Below are positions 17,594-28,003 of a stretch of 64,000 nucleotides of DNA, in pieces. The notes under the pieces are model-generated. The model saw nothing but the letters and a program-made list of their open reading frames with translations, did not search any database and had not been told where the DNA came from. How positions within the stretch are numbered: position 1 is the stretch's first letter; each line of letters begins with the position of its first letter. The DNA lies in NCBI RefSeq assembly GCF_000296695.1, contig NZ_BAFK01000003.1, forward strand, positions 62,001 to 126,000. Reading direction: 5' to 3'. The translations under genes and the position numbers were made by a program. This DNA is from Rheinheimera nanhaiensis E407-8 (GTDB taxonomy: Bacteria; Pseudomonadota; Gammaproteobacteria; Enterobacterales; Alteromonadaceae).

Positions 17594-18669
17594 TTTGGTT
17601 AGCCGAGTATTTAACCCAATACTTCAGCTTTTTTAATGTATTCAGTTACCTGACGTTCCGCGCCATTTTAGGCATCTTAACGTCATTACTGTTAAGCCTG
17701 TATCTGGGGCCCAAGTTGATTGCCCGTCTGCAGCGCATGCAAATTGGTCAGGTGGTACGCGGCGATGGCCCGGAAAGCCACTTTTCTAAGAAAGGCACGC
17801 CGACCATGGGCGGTTTGCTGATTTTAGGCTCGGTGCTGCTCAGTACCTTGCTGTGGGCCAATCTGGAAAATAAGTACGTCTGGGTAGTGCTGTTTGTACT
17901 GGTCAGCTTCGGTTGGATCGGCTTTGTCGATGACTATCGCAAAGTGATCCGCAAAGACCCCAAAGGCTTAATCGCCCGCTGGAAATATTTCTGGCAGTCG
18001 CTGTTTGCTATTGCCACCGCGGCTTTTTTGTACTTTACCGCCGAACGTCCGGCTGAAACCGCGCTGTTAGTGCCGTTTTTAAAGGATGTGATGCCGCAGT
18101 TGGGCTTGCTGTTTTTGGCGTTAAGTTACTTTGTGATTGTTGGTACCAGCAACGCGGTTAACCTGACCGATGGCTTAGACGGCCTGGCCATAGTACCTAC
18201 CATTATGGTGGCTGGGGCTTTTGCCATCATTGCCTATGCCAGTGGTAACGTGAACTTCTCGGCTTACCTGAATATTCCTTATCTGCCTTATGCCAGCGAG
18301 CTGGTGGTGCTGTGCGCTGCGCTGATTGGCGCGGGCCTGGGCTTTTTGTGGTTTAACACTTACCCGGCGCAGGTGTTTATGGGCGATGTCGGCTCACTGG
18401 CGTTGGGGGCCGTGCTTGGCGTGATCGCCATTTTAGTCCGCCAGGAAATAGTGCTGTTTATTATGGGCGGCGTCTTTGTAATGGAAACCCTGTCAGTGAT
18501 CCTGCAGGTGGGCTCTTACAAGCTGCGTGGTCAGCGCATTTTCCGTATGGCACCGATACACCATCACTATGAATTAAAAGGCTGGCCAGAGCCGCGCGTC
18601 ATCGTCAGGTTCTGGATCTTATCCATTATGTTTGTGCTGGTGGGTTTAGCCACCCTGAAACTGAGATAA
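17587..18669 (+). CDS. mraY: Phospho-MurNAc-pentapeptide transferase MraY
   Basis: MraY transfers phospho-MurNAc-pentapeptide from UDP to undecaprenyl phosphate, giving lipid I at the inner membrane. With the ATG at 17587 (MLVWLAEYL) the protein is 360 residues, equal to E. coli; the longer in-frame opening upstream is not needed. About ten membrane helices are predictable. Family motifs are [14 protein letters not shown] (catalytic aspartates about 116-117), [21 protein letters not shown] and the histidine-rich [14 protein letters not shown] loop. Confidence 0.96.
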   Translation: MLVWLAEYLTQYFSFFNVFSYLTFRAILGILTSLLLSLYLGPKLIARLQRMQIGQVVRGDGPESHFSKKGTPTMGGLLILGSVLLSTLLWANLENKYVWVVLFVLVSFGWIGFVDDYRKVIRKDPKGLIARWKYFWQSLFAIATAAFLYFTAERPAETALLVPFLKDVMPQLGLLFLALSYFVIVGTSNAVNLTDGLDGLAIVPTIMVAGAFAIIAYASGNVNFSAYLNIPYLPYASELVVLCAALIGAGLGFLWFNTYPAQVFMGDVGSLALGAVLGVIAILVRQEIVLFIMGGVFVMETLSVILQVGSYKLRGQRIFRMAPIHHHYELKGWPEPRVIVRFWILSIMFVLVGLATLKLR

Positions 18670-18671
18670 CC

Positions 18672-20012
18672 ATGACACAGCAGGCATTAATGCAATATTT
18701 AGCGAAAAAACGCATAGCGGTAGTGGGGCTGGGCCTGTCGGGTCTGGCCACGGTGCGTTTTTTACTGAATTTAGGCATTAAGCCGGTGCTGATGGACAGC
18801 CGCAGCAAACCTGCCGGCATCGAGCAAATCGCGCCGGAAAAGGTTGACGGTATTTACCTGGGCGAGCTTGACGCTAACCGGCTGGCAAAAATGGATATCA
18901 TTGTGCTAAGTCCGGGGTTGTCACCGGCGCATCCGGCCATCCGCTTTGCCGTCGCGCAGGGCGCCCAGCTGATGGGCGATGTCGAGCTGTTTGCCCGGGT
19001 GAACCAAAAACCGGTGGTGGCGATTACCGGCTCTAACGGCAAATCGACAGTCACCATGCTGGTGGAGGCCATGCTGAAGGCCAGCGGCGTAAAAGCACTG
19101 GCGGCAGCTAATATCGGTTTGCCGGTGCTGGATGCCTTAGCCCAGAGTGATGTTGAGGTGTTTGTGCTGGAACTGTCCAGCTTTCAGCTGGATACCACCT
19201 CAAGTTTGCACAGCCTTGCCAGCTGCATTTTAAACGTCAGTGCCGATCATTTAGACCGCTATGGCGATATGGCCGCTTATGCTGCGTCAAAACAGCGGGT
19301 GTATCAGCACAGCCAACTGGCGGTATTTAACCTGGATGATGCCGCTACTATACCGCAGCACGCCGGACATAGTCTGGGCATTAAGCTGTCTGATGGCGCC
19401 TACGGTATTGTCAGCCAGGCAGGGCAGCGCTGGTTACAGGTGGCTGGTGAGCCTTTATTGCCACTTAATGAGATGACGCTGTTTGGTGAGCATAACCAGT
19501 TTAATGCGCTGGTGGCCTGTGCATTGGCGCTGGCGGCCGGTGCCAGCCGTGACGGCCTGAAAACAGCGCTTAAGCAGTTTGTCTCATTACCGCACCGCTG
19601 CATTTTAGTCGCTGAGCACAACGGCGTGCGCTGGATCAACGACTCTAAAGCCACCAATATCGGCGCCACCTTAGCGGCCATTGCCGGGCTTAGGCCCACC
19701 GTTGCCGGTAAACTGATTTTAATTGCCGGCGGTGATGCCAAAGGCGCGGATGTCAGCGAACTGCAGCCGGTACTGCAACGCGATGTACAGCAGCTGATCA
19801 CCCTGGGGCAGGACGGCCCGGCCATTGCCGCCTTACTGGCGGGCAGCATAGAAGTAAAAAGCTTAACGGAAGCGGTAAAAGCCGCAGCAAAACTGGCCAA
19901 AGCCGGCGATATGGTGCTGCTATCACCGGCCTGTGCCAGTTTGGATATGTTTAAAAGCTATGCCGAGCGTGGCGACCTGTTCACCCAGGCGGTGAAGGCG
20001 GAGGTGCTATGA
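18672..20012 (+). CDS. murD: UDP-MurNAc-L-alanine:D-glutamate ligase MurD
   Basis: MurD attaches D-glutamate to UDP-MurNAc-L-Ala. The 446-residue protein has an N-terminal Rossmann-like UDP-binding region (IAVVGLGLSGLATVRFL), the P-loop ITGSNGKSTVTML (Lys124), ELSSFQLDTT and the WINDSKATNIGATLAAI motif. It begins two bases after the mraY stop and overlaps ftsW by four bases. Confidence 0.95.
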   Translation: MTQQALMQYLAKKRIAVVGLGLSGLATVRFLLNLGIKPVLMDSRSKPAGIEQIAPEKVDGIYLGELDANRLAKMDIIVLSPGLSPAHPAIRFAVAQGAQLMGDVELFARVNQKPVVAITGSNGKSTVTMLVEAMLKASGVKALAAANIGLPVLDALAQSDVEVFVLELSSFQLDTTSSLHSLASCILNVSADHLDRYGDMAAYAASKQRVYQHSQLAVFNLDDAATIPQHAGHSLGIKLSDGAYGIVSQAGQRWLQVAGEPLLPLNEMTLFGEHNQFNALVACALALAAGASRDGLKTALKQFVSLPHRCILVAEHNGVRWINDSKATNIGATLAAIAGLRPTVAGKLILIAGGDAKGADVSELQPVLQRDVQQLITLGQDGPAIAALLAGSIEVKSLTEAVKAAAKLAKAGDMVLLSPACASLDMFKSYAERGDLFTQAVKAEVL

Positions 20013-21220
20013 AGCAGCTGGCACTGAGCATGTTTAAGCAGCCCTGGGCTAACCCGCTGCAGGCATTAAGCCAGTGGTGGCGCGCTGAAGATGGCGCCGC
20101 TTACGATAAATTATTCTTAACCCTGCTACTGCTTATTCTGGCGATTGGTGTGGTAATGGTGACCAGCGCTTCGGTGCCGGTGGCATCGCGCTTATATGAT
20201 AACGAGCTGCACTTTACCATTCGTCATCTGGTGTATCTGGCACTGGGCTGTACTGCAGCGCTAATCATCCTCAATATACCCGTGCAGTGGTGGCATAACA
20301 GCAATATGGCGCTGCTGTTTGCCGCGCTGGCGCTATTGGTGGCAGTGTTATTGTTTGGCCGTAATGTTAATGGCAGTACCCGCTGGTTATCGCTGGGCTT
20401 TTTCGGTTTACAGGCAGCTGAGCCAGCCAAGCTGTTTTTCTTTGTTTACCTGGCCAGCTATCTGGTGCGCCGCCATGAAGAAGTGCGGGAAAACTTAAAA
20501 GGCTTTTTAAAGCCCTTGTTTGTGCTGTTTGCTTTTGCCGTGTTGCTGTTGATGCAGCCGGATCTGGGCACCGTGATCGTAATGTTTGCTACCGCTGTGG
20601 CGCTGCTGTTTTTAGCCGGTGCCAAGCTGTGGCAGTTTTTTTGTTTAATTTTTACCGGCATCGCCGCCATTGGCGTGCTGATTGTGTACAGCGAATACCG
20701 CTGGAAACGGGTGACCGCCTTTTTAGATCCCTGGGCTGACCCGTTCGGCAGTGGCTATCAGCTGACACAGTCACTGATGGCCTTTGGCCGCGGCGGCTGG
20801 TTTGGTCAGGGCCTGGGCAACAGTATTCAGAAGCTGGAATACCTGCCAGAGGCGCATACCGACTTTATTCTGGCTGTTATCGCTGAAGAGACCGGCTTTA
20901 TTGGCGTGGCTGTGCTGGTGCTGCTGTTATTTTTGCTGGTATATCGTGCGCTGTGGATAGGCCAGCGCGCACTGGCAAAAAATTTAAGCTTCCACGGCTT
21001 CCTTGCGTATGCGCTGGCGATTTGGATTGGTTTTCAATCGGCGGTCAATATTGGTGTCGCCACCGGCGCACTGCCGACCAAAGGCCTGACCCTGCCGTAT
21101 GTCAGCTCGGGCGGCAGTAGCTTAATCATTATGTTGGCAGCGGCAGCACTGCTGCTGCGGATTGATTTTGAAGTACGGCTCAAAGGCAAACACGCCATCA
21201 GTGGAGGCAAGCATGACTAA
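20009..21220 (+). CDS. ftsW: Lipid II glycan polymerase FtsW (SEDS family)
   Basis: FtsW is the septal SEDS-family glycosyltransferase partner of FtsI. The 403-residue protein has about ten membrane helices and the family segments GVVMVTSASVPVA, the G-STRWLSLG loop (NVNGSTRWLSLGFFGLQAAEPAK), MQPDLGTVIV and the C-terminal PTKGLTLPYVSSGGSSLI. Start and stop overlap murD and murG. A second in-frame ATG lies at codon 8, so the N-terminus could be slightly shorter. Confidence 0.95.
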   Translation: MKQLALSMFKQPWANPLQALSQWWRAEDGAAYDKLFLTLLLLILAIGVVMVTSASVPVASRLYDNELHFTIRHLVYLALGCTAALIILNIPVQWWHNSNMALLFAALALLVAVLLFGRNVNGSTRWLSLGFFGLQAAEPAKLFFFVYLASYLVRRHEEVRENLKGFLKPLFVLFAFAVLLLMQPDLGTVIVMFATAVALLFLAGAKLWQFFCLIFTGIAAIGVLIVYSEYRWKRVTAFLDPWADPFGSGYQLTQSLMAFGRGGWFGQGLGNSIQKLEYLPEAHTDFILAVIAEETGFIGVAVLVLLLFLLVYRALWIGQRALAKNLSFHGFLAYALAIWIGFQSAVNIGVATGALPTKGLTLPYVSSGGSSLIIMLAAAALLLRIDFEVRLKGKHAISGGKHD

Positions 21221-22313
21221 GCCTCGTATTCTGATCATGGCAGGTGGCACCGGTGGCCATATTTTCCCGGCTCAGGCGGTCGCCACAGCGCTTAATGCCC
21301 AGGGCTGGCAAATTCACTGGCTGGGTAGCCGTGAAAAAATGGAAGCCCAGCTGGTACCCCAGTTTGGCTGGCCGTTTCACAGTATTGATGTGGCCGGCTT
21401 ACGTGGTAAAAGCCTGAACGCGCTGATAAAAGCGCCCTGGATGCTGCTGAAGTCATTATTGCAGGCACGGCGTGTTATCACGGCGGTGCAGCCTGATCTG
21501 GTGCTGGGCTTTGGCGGTTTTGCCAGTGGCCCCGGTGGCCTGGCGGCCTGGTTAAAAGGCGTGCCGCTGTTAGTACATGAGCAAAATGCAGTTGCCGGCA
21601 GTACCAACCGTTTACTGGCGCGGCTGGCGCAAAAAGTGTTAGTGGCTTTTCCGGCCGCTTTTGCCGGCCATGCCAAGCAGCTGGTGGTGGGTAACCCGGT
21701 GCGGGCAGCGCTGGTGGATGCCGGCAAAAACCATGATTTTAGCGGCAGTTTAAAAGTGCTGGTGGTGGGCGGCAGTTTGGGCGCCAAAGCGCTGAACGAA
21801 CAGTTGCCGCCGATTTTTGCTAAAGCGGCACAGCAGGCACCGTTACAGGTACGCCACCAAACCGGTAAGGTGATGCAACAGCACACTGATGCGTTGTACC
21901 AGCAACTGGCCCAAGGCGGTTTAACGGCAGAGGTGAGCGCCTTTATCGACGATATGGCGCAGGCTTACCGCTGGGCCGATGTGGTGATTTGCCGCGCTGG
22001 CGCCTCTACGGTAAGCGAGCTGGCCTGTGCTGGTGTGGCGGCGCTGTTTGTGCCGCTGCCACAGGCGATAGACGATCATCAAACCGCCAATGCGCGCTGG
22101 CTGGTGGCAGAGGGGGCTGGCTTAATGCTGGCACAATCAGACTTAACCGAACAACAGTTGTTACCGCTGCTGACGCAGTGGCAACAGGATAAAGCACCGT
22201 TACAACAGATGGCCGCCAAAGCGCGTGCCTGCGCGCTGGATCATGCCACCGCCCAGGTAGTGGCGCAGTGTCAGCAGGTAGCAGGTCAAACCGTAACAGG
22301 ACAAGTAGTATGA
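21213..22313 (+). CDS. murG: Lipid II synthase MurG (UDP-GlcNAc transferase)
   Basis: MurG adds GlcNAc to lipid I on the inner face of the membrane. The 366-residue GT-B enzyme shows the N-terminal glycine loop [39 protein letters not shown] and the UDP-GlcNAc signature [15 protein letters not shown]...[14 protein letters not shown]. The ATG at 21213 follows a GGAGG ribosome site; an in-frame extension inside ftsW is rejected. It overlaps ftsW by eight bases and murC by four. Confidence 0.95.
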   Translation: MTKPRILIMAGGTGGHIFPAQAVATALNAQGWQIHWLGSREKMEAQLVPQFGWPFHSIDVAGLRGKSLNALIKAPWMLLKSLLQARRVITAVQPDLVLGFGGFASGPGGLAAWLKGVPLLVHEQNAVAGSTNRLLARLAQKVLVAFPAAFAGHAKQLVVGNPVRAALVDAGKNHDFSGSLKVLVVGGSLGAKALNEQLPPIFAKAAQQAPLQVRHQTGKVMQQHTDALYQQLAQGGLTAEVSAFIDDMAQAYRWADVVICRAGASTVSELACAGVAALFVPLPQAIDDHQTANARWLVAEGAGLMLAQSDLTEQQLLPLLTQWQQDKAPLQQMAAKARACALDHATAQVVAQCQQVAGQTVTGQVV

Positions 22314-23764
22314 TTACGACACCACAACAGAAAAAACTGGCGATGCGCCGCGTAGAACGCATTCACTTTGTTGGCATCGGCGGCGCCGGTATGGGCGGCA
22401 TTGCCGAAGTGCTGCTAAACGAAGGCTATAACGTATCCGGCTCTGACATCGCGCCTAACGGCGTCACCGAACGCTTAATCGGCCTGGGTGCCTGTGTCAG
22501 CTTCGGCCATGACGCCGCCAATGTGGCTGGCGCCAGTGTCGTGGTGGTATCCAGCGCCATTAACAGTGCCAATCCGGAAGTTGCCGCCGCCCGTGAGCTG
22601 CGTATTCCGGTGGTGCGCCGCGCTGAAATGCTCGGTGAGCTGATGCGCTTTCGCCATGGTATCGCGGTGGCGGGCACCCATGGTAAAACCACCACTACCA
22701 GCTTATTGGCATCGATTTTCGCCAAAGCCGGCACCGATCCGACCTTTGTGATTGGCGGCTTGCTGAACTCGGCCGGCTCTAACGCCCGCTTAGGCGCTGG
22801 CCGCTATCTGATTGCCGAAGCAGACGAAAGTGACGCCTCTTTCCTGCATTTGCAGCCGCTGGCCACAGTGATCACCAATATTGAAGCCGACCACATGGAC
22901 ACCTATCAGGGTGACTTTGAAAAGCTCAAAGCCACCTACCTGGAGTTTTGTCACAACCTGCCATTTTACGGTGTGGCGGTAGTGTGTATTGACGATCCGG
23001 TACTGCGCGCACTGATCCCGCAAATTGGCCGCACTGTGCTGACCTACGGTTTTAGCCAGGATGCTGACTTTGTCATCAGTGATTTTAGCCAGAGCGGCAC
23101 CCAAAGCCGCTTTGTCATTAGCGACACCGACGGCAACCAGCGCGAAGTGGTGCTGAATTTGCCGGGTAAACACAATGCGCTAAACGCCACCGCCGCTTTT
23201 GCGCTGGCGCGTGATGAAGGCATCAGCGAACAGGCGATTTTGGCCGCCTTTACTGAATTTGAAGGCATCGGCCGGCGTTTTCAGCAATACGGCGAGTTTG
23301 ATACCGGCAACGGCAAGGTGCTGCTGCTGGATGATTACGGCCACCACCCAACCGAAGTGGCCGCCACTATTGCTGCGGTGCGCGCCGCCTGGCCAGAGCG
23401 GCGCTTAGTGATGGCCTATCAGCCGCACCGTTATACCCGCACCCGCGATCTGTATGAAGATTTTGCCAAGGTGCTGTCCAGTGTCGACAAGCTGTTGCTG
23501 CTGGAAGTGTACAGCGCCGGCGAAGCACCGATCGCCGGGGCCGATAGCCGCAGCCTGTGCCGCTCTATTCGTGCCCGTGGCACGCTGGACCCCATTTATG
23601 TTGCCGGGCCGGATGAATTAGCGCCCAGCCTGGCCGATGTACTGGCCGATGGTGACGTGGTATTAACGCAGGGTGCCGGCAATATCGGTGCGCTGGTGAA
23701 GAAACTGGCGGCGATGCAACTGAACATCAGCAAGCTTAAAGCCAGTGCAGGAGAACAAGCATGA
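22310..23764 (+). CDS. murC: UDP-MurNAc:L-alanine ligase MurC
   Basis: MurC starts the stem peptide by adding L-alanine to UDP-MurNAc. With the ATG at 22310 the protein has 484 residues. It carries the Rossmann loop [15 protein letters not shown], the ATP loop [12 protein letters not shown] (Lys126), [10 protein letters not shown], the [14 protein letters not shown] motif and the late HRYTRTRDL segment. It overlaps murG and ddl by four bases each. Confidence 0.95.
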   Translation: MITTPQQKKLAMRRVERIHFVGIGGAGMGGIAEVLLNEGYNVSGSDIAPNGVTERLIGLGACVSFGHDAANVAGASVVVVSSAINSANPEVAAARELRIPVVRRAEMLGELMRFRHGIAVAGTHGKTTTTSLLASIFAKAGTDPTFVIGGLLNSAGSNARLGAGRYLIAEADESDASFLHLQPLATVITNIEADHMDTYQGDFEKLKATYLEFCHNLPFYGVAVVCIDDPVLRALIPQIGRTVLTYGFSQDADFVISDFSQSGTQSRFVISDTDGNQREVVLNLPGKHNALNATAAFALARDEGISEQAILAAFTEFEGIGRRFQQYGEFDTGNGKVLLLDDYGHHPTEVAATIAAVRAAWPERRLVMAYQPHRYTRTRDLYEDFAKVLSSVDKLLLLEVYSAGEAPIAGADSRSLCRSIRARGTLDPIYVAGPDELAPSLADVLADGDVVLTQGAGNIGALVKKLAAMQLNISKLKASAGEQA

Positions 23765-24690
23765 GTGACGCAGTACAGGCATTTGGCAAAGTAGCAGTAA
23801 TGTTTGGCGGGCTGTCGGCCGAGCGTGAGGTGTCACTGCGCTCCGGTGCTGCCGTGCTGAAGGCGCTGACCGACGCCGGCGTTGATGCCTTTGCCTTTGA
23901 CCCCAAACAGCAAAGCCTGGCCGAGCTGGCACAAAGCGGTGCACAGCGCGTGTTTATCGTGCTGCACGGCCGTGGCGGCGAAGATGGCAGCATGCAGGGC
24001 GCACTGCAGCAACTGGGCTTGCCCTATACCGGCAGCGGTGTGCTGGGCTCGGCACTGGCGATGGATAAAATTCGCTGCAAATACCTGTTTCAGGCGCAGC
24101 AATTACCCACGGCGCCCTTTGCCGTGGTGCACCACGATGACACCGACTTTGCCGCCTTATTGGCAAGCCTGGGCGGCAAAGTGATGGTAAAACCGGCTAA
24201 CGAAGGCTCCAGCATTGGTATGAGTGCGGCCAGCACCGCCGAAGAGCTGCAGCAGGCGGTAAAGCAGGCACTTAACTATGACAGCGAAATTTTAGTCGAG
24301 CGCTGGATCAACGGCCGTGAGTTTACCGTGGCGATTTTAAATGGCCAGGTGCTGCCGATTGTGGAAATGCGCACACCGCGTGCGTTCTACGACTATGAAG
24401 CGAAATACCAGGCCAGCAGCACCGAGTATTTATGTCCGGCGCCGTTAAGCGCCGAGCAAACTGCCGCCATGCAGCGAAGTGCACTTAAAGCCTTTAATGC
24501 GGTAGGCGCCAGTGGTTGGGGCCGGGTGGATATTATGCTGGACCAAGACGGCCAGCACTTTTTACTGGAAGTGAATACCGTGCCCGGCATGACAGAAAAG
24601 TCATTGGTGCCAATGGCGGCAAAGGCAGCCGGTTACAGTTTTCAGCAACTGGTGGTGGCGATTTTAGGCCAGAGCCAAGAGGCGAGATAA
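23761..24690 (+). CDS. ddl: D-alanine:D-alanine ligase
   Basis: Ddl makes the D-Ala-D-Ala dipeptide used by MurF. The 309-residue ATP-grasp enzyme shows [14 protein letters not shown] at the N-terminus, [16 protein letters not shown], the [12 protein letters not shown] loop and the C-terminal metal-binding [15 protein letters not shown]. It has the short DdlB size and cluster position. The stop overlaps the ftsQ start by one base (TAATG). Confidence 0.95.
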   Translation: MSDAVQAFGKVAVMFGGLSAEREVSLRSGAAVLKALTDAGVDAFAFDPKQQSLAELAQSGAQRVFIVLHGRGGEDGSMQGALQQLGLPYTGSGVLGSALAMDKIRCKYLFQAQQLPTAPFAVVHHDDTDFAALLASLGGKVMVKPANEGSSIGMSAASTAEELQQAVKQALNYDSEILVERWINGREFTVAILNGQVLPIVEMRTPRAFYDYEAKYQASSTEYLCPAPLSAEQTAAMQRSALKAFNAVGASGWGRVDIMLDQDGQHFLLEVNTVPGMTEKSLVPMAAKAAGYSFQQLVVAILGQSQEAR

Positions 24691-25442
24691 TGATTAAACA
24701 CCTGCCGAAGTTCGGGTTTAAGCAGCAACCGGCGTTTTACGCCGGCGTGTTGTTTTTTCTCTGCTCAGTGGCAGGCCTGGTGTGGGCAGCGGTGCAGGTA
24801 AATGCCTGGCTGCATGATCAGCAAAGTGCGCCGCTTAAGCAGGTAAAACTGTACGGCAACTTTGCCCACATCGACGCCCAGGCGCTGCATCAGCGGCTGG
24901 CGCAGCAGTACATAGGTAACTTTTTTAGCGTGAACGTGGACCAGGTACAGCAGTTCCTGTTACAGCAACCCTGGGTATATCAGGTGGCCGTGCGCAAACA
25001 ATGGCCTGATGCCCTGGTGGTGGTGGTCACAGAACAACAGCCGGTAGCGATCTGGAATCAGCAGCAATTACTCAACAAAGAGGGCGAGGTGTTTCAGGCG
25101 CCCCTAGAGCAGCTGAAAACGGAACTGCCGATGCTAACCGGCCCCGACGGCAGCCAGCAGGACGCCCTGGCCATGTTCCGCCATATGCAGGGCTTACTGG
25201 CCCTGCATAAATTTAATGCCGTGGCGCTGGGGGTAACCGAGCGCTTCTCCTGGCAGCTAAGCCTGAGTAATGGCGTAGCGCTGAAGCTGGGGCGTGATGA
25301 TACGTTAAAACGGTTGCAGCGCTTTATTGAGCTGTATCCGGTAATTAGCAAACATAAAACCGAAGCGATAACCGAAGTTGATCTGCGCTACGACACCGGT
25401 ATCGCCGTGCGTTACAGCAGTGAGCAGAAGAGAAAAGCATGA
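24690..25442 (+). CDS. ftsQ: Cell division protein FtsQ
   Basis: FtsQ is a bitopic membrane protein linking early and late division proteins and holding FtsL and FtsB. From the ATG at 24690 the protein is 250 residues: a short cytoplasmic tail, one membrane segment (about residues 15-36), a POTRA domain beginning LKQVKLYGNFAHIDAQAL and the C-terminal beta domain with LPMLTGPDGSQQD and LGRDDTLKRLQRFIELYP. A longer open frame runs back into ddl but lacks homology-like sequence. It overlaps ftsA by four bases. Confidence 0.93.
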   Translation: MIKHLPKFGFKQQPAFYAGVLFFLCSVAGLVWAAVQVNAWLHDQQSAPLKQVKLYGNFAHIDAQALHQRLAQQYIGNFFSVNVDQVQQFLLQQPWVYQVAVRKQWPDALVVVVTEQQPVAIWNQQQLLNKEGEVFQAPLEQLKTELPMLTGPDGSQQDALAMFRHMQGLLALHKFNAVALGVTERFSWQLSLSNGVALKLGRDDTLKRLQRFIELYPVISKHKTEAITEVDLRYDTGIAVRYSSEQKRKA

Positions 25443-26674
25443 CAAAGTCGTTAGATAGAGATCTGATTGTTGGCCTGGATATCGGCACTGCGCAAATTAA
25501 AGCGGTGGTGGGCGAAATTACCGCTGATGACCGCTTAAGCATTGTTGGCGTGGGCACCCATGTGTCGCGCGGCATGGATAAAGGCGGCGTCAACGACTTA
25601 AACCTGGTAGTGCAGGCGGTACAGCGCGCGATAGATGAAGCGGAGCTGATGGCTGACTGTCGGGTGTCATCAGTGTATTTAGGCATTACCGGTAAACATA
25701 TCCGTTGCCAGAACGAAAGTGGCATGGTGCCGATTAACGACACTGAAGTGACCGCAGACGATGTCGCCAATGTGATCCATGCTGCCAAGTCGGTACCCAT
25801 TTCGGCCGAGCGGCGCATGCTGCATGTGCTGCCGCAAGAGTTCTCGGTGGATATGCAGGAGGGCATTAAAAGCCCGGTCGGCATGTCAGGTGTGCGGATG
25901 GAAGCGCGGGCGCACATTATTACCTGCGCCAATGATATGGCAAAGAATATTGAAAAGTGCGTTGAGCGCTGCGGTTTGCAGGTCGACCAGTTAATTTTCA
26001 GTGCACTGGCTTCAAGCTATGCGGTGCTGACCGACGATGAGAAAGAGCTGGGCGTTTGCGTAGTCGATTTAGGCGGTGGCACCATAGATATTGCCATTTA
26101 CACCAATGGCGCCCTGAGGCACACCGCGGTGATCCCGGTAGCGGGCAATCAGGTGACCAGCGATATCGCCAAGATTTTCCGCACGCCAATAAGCCACGCC
26201 GAAGAGATTAAAGTGCAGTACGCCTGTGCGCTGCGCAGCATGGTAGGTAAAGAAGAAAGCATAGAAGTGCCAAGCGTCGGTGGCCGGCCGGCACGTTCTA
26301 TGTCACGCCATACCCTGGCCGAGGTGGTTGAGCCGCGCTATCAGGAATTGTTCGAGCTGGTGCTGGAAGAGATAAAAAGCAGTGGCTTAGAAGAGCAGAT
26401 TGCGGCCGGTGTAGTACTAACCGGCGGCACCGCCAAGATGGAAGGGGCGGTGGAGTTTGCTGAAGATATTTTTCAGATGCCGGTACGGGTGGGCCAGCCG
26501 GCCCATGTTACCGGGTTAAAAGAATACGTGCAGGATCCGGCCTACGCCAGTGTGGTGGGGTTGTTACTGTACGGTAAAGATGCCCGTACACAGCAGAAAA
26601 AAGCGGCTGACGTACGAGATTCAGTAAGTGGCTTCGTCAAACGGATCAGCAGCTGGTTCAAAGGCGAATTTTAA
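25439..26674 (+). CDS. ftsA: Cell division protein FtsA
   Basis: FtsA is the actin-like protein that tethers FtsZ to the membrane. The 411-residue protein has the phosphate loop VGLDIGTAQIKAVVGEI, the SHS2/1C subdomain (near GITGKHIRCQN), VVDLGGGTIDIAIYTNG and VLTGGTAKMEG. It ends with the amphipathic membrane-targeting helix VSGFVKRISSWFKGEF. It overlaps ftsQ by four bases and lies 26 bases before ftsZ. Confidence 0.96.
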   Translation: MTKSLDRDLIVGLDIGTAQIKAVVGEITADDRLSIVGVGTHVSRGMDKGGVNDLNLVVQAVQRAIDEAELMADCRVSSVYLGITGKHIRCQNESGMVPINDTEVTADDVANVIHAAKSVPISAERRMLHVLPQEFSVDMQEGIKSPVGMSGVRMEARAHIITCANDMAKNIEKCVERCGLQVDQLIFSALASSYAVLTDDEKELGVCVVDLGGGTIDIAIYTNGALRHTAVIPVAGNQVTSDIAKIFRTPISHAEEIKVQYACALRSMVGKEESIEVPSVGGRPARSMSRHTLAEVVEPRYQELFELVLEEIKSSGLEEQIAAGVVLTGGTAKMEGAVEFAEDIFQMPVRVGQPAHVTGLKEYVQDPAYASVVGLLLYGKDARTQQKKAADVRDSVSGFVKRISSWFKGEF

Positions 26675-26700
26675 GTAAGCGTAGAAACGGAGAGAGAGCT

Positions 26701-27870
26701 ATGTTTGAGTTAATGGAAAACCACAGCGAAGAAGCTGTTATTAAAGTAATAGGTGTTGGTGGTGGTGGCGGTAATGCCGTCGAGTACATGGTTGCCAGCA
26801 ATATCGAAGGGGTGGAGTTTGTTGCCGCCAATACCGATGCGCAGGCACTGCGTAATTCATCGGCCAATATTACCCTGCAATTGGGCTCTAATGTTACCAA
26901 GGGCTTAGGGGCCGGTGCTAACCCGGATATTGGTCGGCGCTCTGCTGAGGAAGACCGCGAAACCATTAAGAAAACCCTGCAAGGCGCAGATATGATTTTT
27001 ATCGCTGCCGGTATGGGTGGTGGTACCGGTACCGGTGCAGCGCCTATCGTGGCCGAAGTGGCGCGCGAGCTGGGTATTTTAACCGTGGCGGTGGTAACCA
27101 AGCCATTCCCGTTCGAAGGTAAAAAGCGTACTGCCTATGCCGACGAGGGTATTTTAGAGCTGAGCAAGCATGTTGACTCGCTGATCACCATTCCTAACGA
27201 CAAACTGTTAAAGGTGCTGGGTAAAGGCACCAGTTTGCTGGATGCGTTTAAAGCAGCCAATAACGTACTGTTAGGTGCGGTACAGGGTATTGCTGAATTA
27301 ATTACCCGCCCGGGTTTGATCAACGTCGACTTTGCCGACGTACGTACGGTAATGTCTGAGATGGGCACTGCCATGATGGGTAGCGGCCGTGCTACTGGCC
27401 CGGACCGTGCGGAAGAAGCCGCTGAGCAGGCCATTTCCAGCCCGCTGCTGGAAGATATCGACTTATCAGGTGCTAAAGGCATACTGGTCAATATCACTGC
27501 CGGTCTGGATATCAGCATTGAAGAGTTTGAAACGGTTGGTAACGCGGTAAAAGCCTTCGCGTCAGAAAACGCCACTGTGGTGGTAGGTGCGGTGATTGAC
27601 CCGAACATGCAAGATGAGCTGCGTGTAACGGTAGTGGCTACCGGTATTGGTGCCGACCGCCGGCCAGATATCAGCTTAGTGCAAAACAACCGTACGGTGG
27701 AAGTACAGAAGCCGTTTTACGGTACTCAGGGCGGTGCCGCGCTGCAACCGCAGCACGAAACACAGCAGGTGCGTCAGGAGCAGCCAGCGGCAGTAAAAGC
27801 GCAGCCAGAGAGCAAAGCGAATATCGATATCTTTGATATACCGGCATTTTTACGCAAACAAGCCGACTAA
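26701..27870 (+). CDS. ftsZ: Cell division GTPase FtsZ
   Basis: FtsZ is the tubulin-like GTPase that forms the division ring. The 389-residue protein has the nucleotide site IKVIGVGGGGGNAV, the tubulin signature GMGGGTGTGAAPIVAE, the synergy-loop region (VDFADVRTVMSEMG) and a variable linker rich in Gln. The conserved C-terminal peptide DIFDIPAFLRKQAD binds FtsA and ZipA. GGAGAGAG precedes the ATG. Confidence 0.97.
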   Translation: MFELMENHSEEAVIKVIGVGGGGGNAVEYMVASNIEGVEFVAANTDAQALRNSSANITLQLGSNVTKGLGAGANPDIGRRSAEEDRETIKKTLQGADMIFIAAGMGGGTGTGAAPIVAEVARELGILTVAVVTKPFPFEGKKRTAYADEGILELSKHVDSLITIPNDKLLKVLGKGTSLLDAFKAANNVLLGAVQGIAELITRPGLINVDFADVRTVMSEMGTAMMGSGRATGPDRAEEAAEQAISSPLLEDIDLSGAKGILVNITAGLDISIEEFETVGNAVKAFASENATVVVGAVIDPNMQDELRVTVVATGIGADRRPDISLVQNNRTVEVQKPFYGTQGGAALQPQHETQQVRQEQPAAVKAQPESKANIDIFDIPAFLRKQAD

Positions 27871-27929
27871 GCTTTGGCTTAGTCGCACGGCAGGGCCGAC
27901 AGCAGGATTAAGCTGCTGTTCAGTGAAAT

Positions 27930-27958
27930 TTGGCATAATTGCCACGTTATGCTATGCT
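27930..27958 (+). promoter_or_regulatory. Candidate promoter of lpxC
   Basis: TTGGCA (27930-27935) and TATGCT (27953-27958) are separated by 17 bases in the ftsZ-lpxC gap, about 46 bases before the lpxC ATG. Only a short TAAGC/GCTTA hairpin without a T-run lies just after the ftsZ stop, so read-through from the dcw cluster also seems possible. Confidence 0.5.
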
Positions 27959-28003
27959 TCGCCGCCATTTTGTGATTGCTTATTATTTGAGCAGGAATAA
28001 ATT

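Noticed and set aside
27135-27689. Minus-strand open frame inside ftsZ
   Set aside because: It is antisense to a conserved gene and has the Ser-rich composition typical of such shadows.
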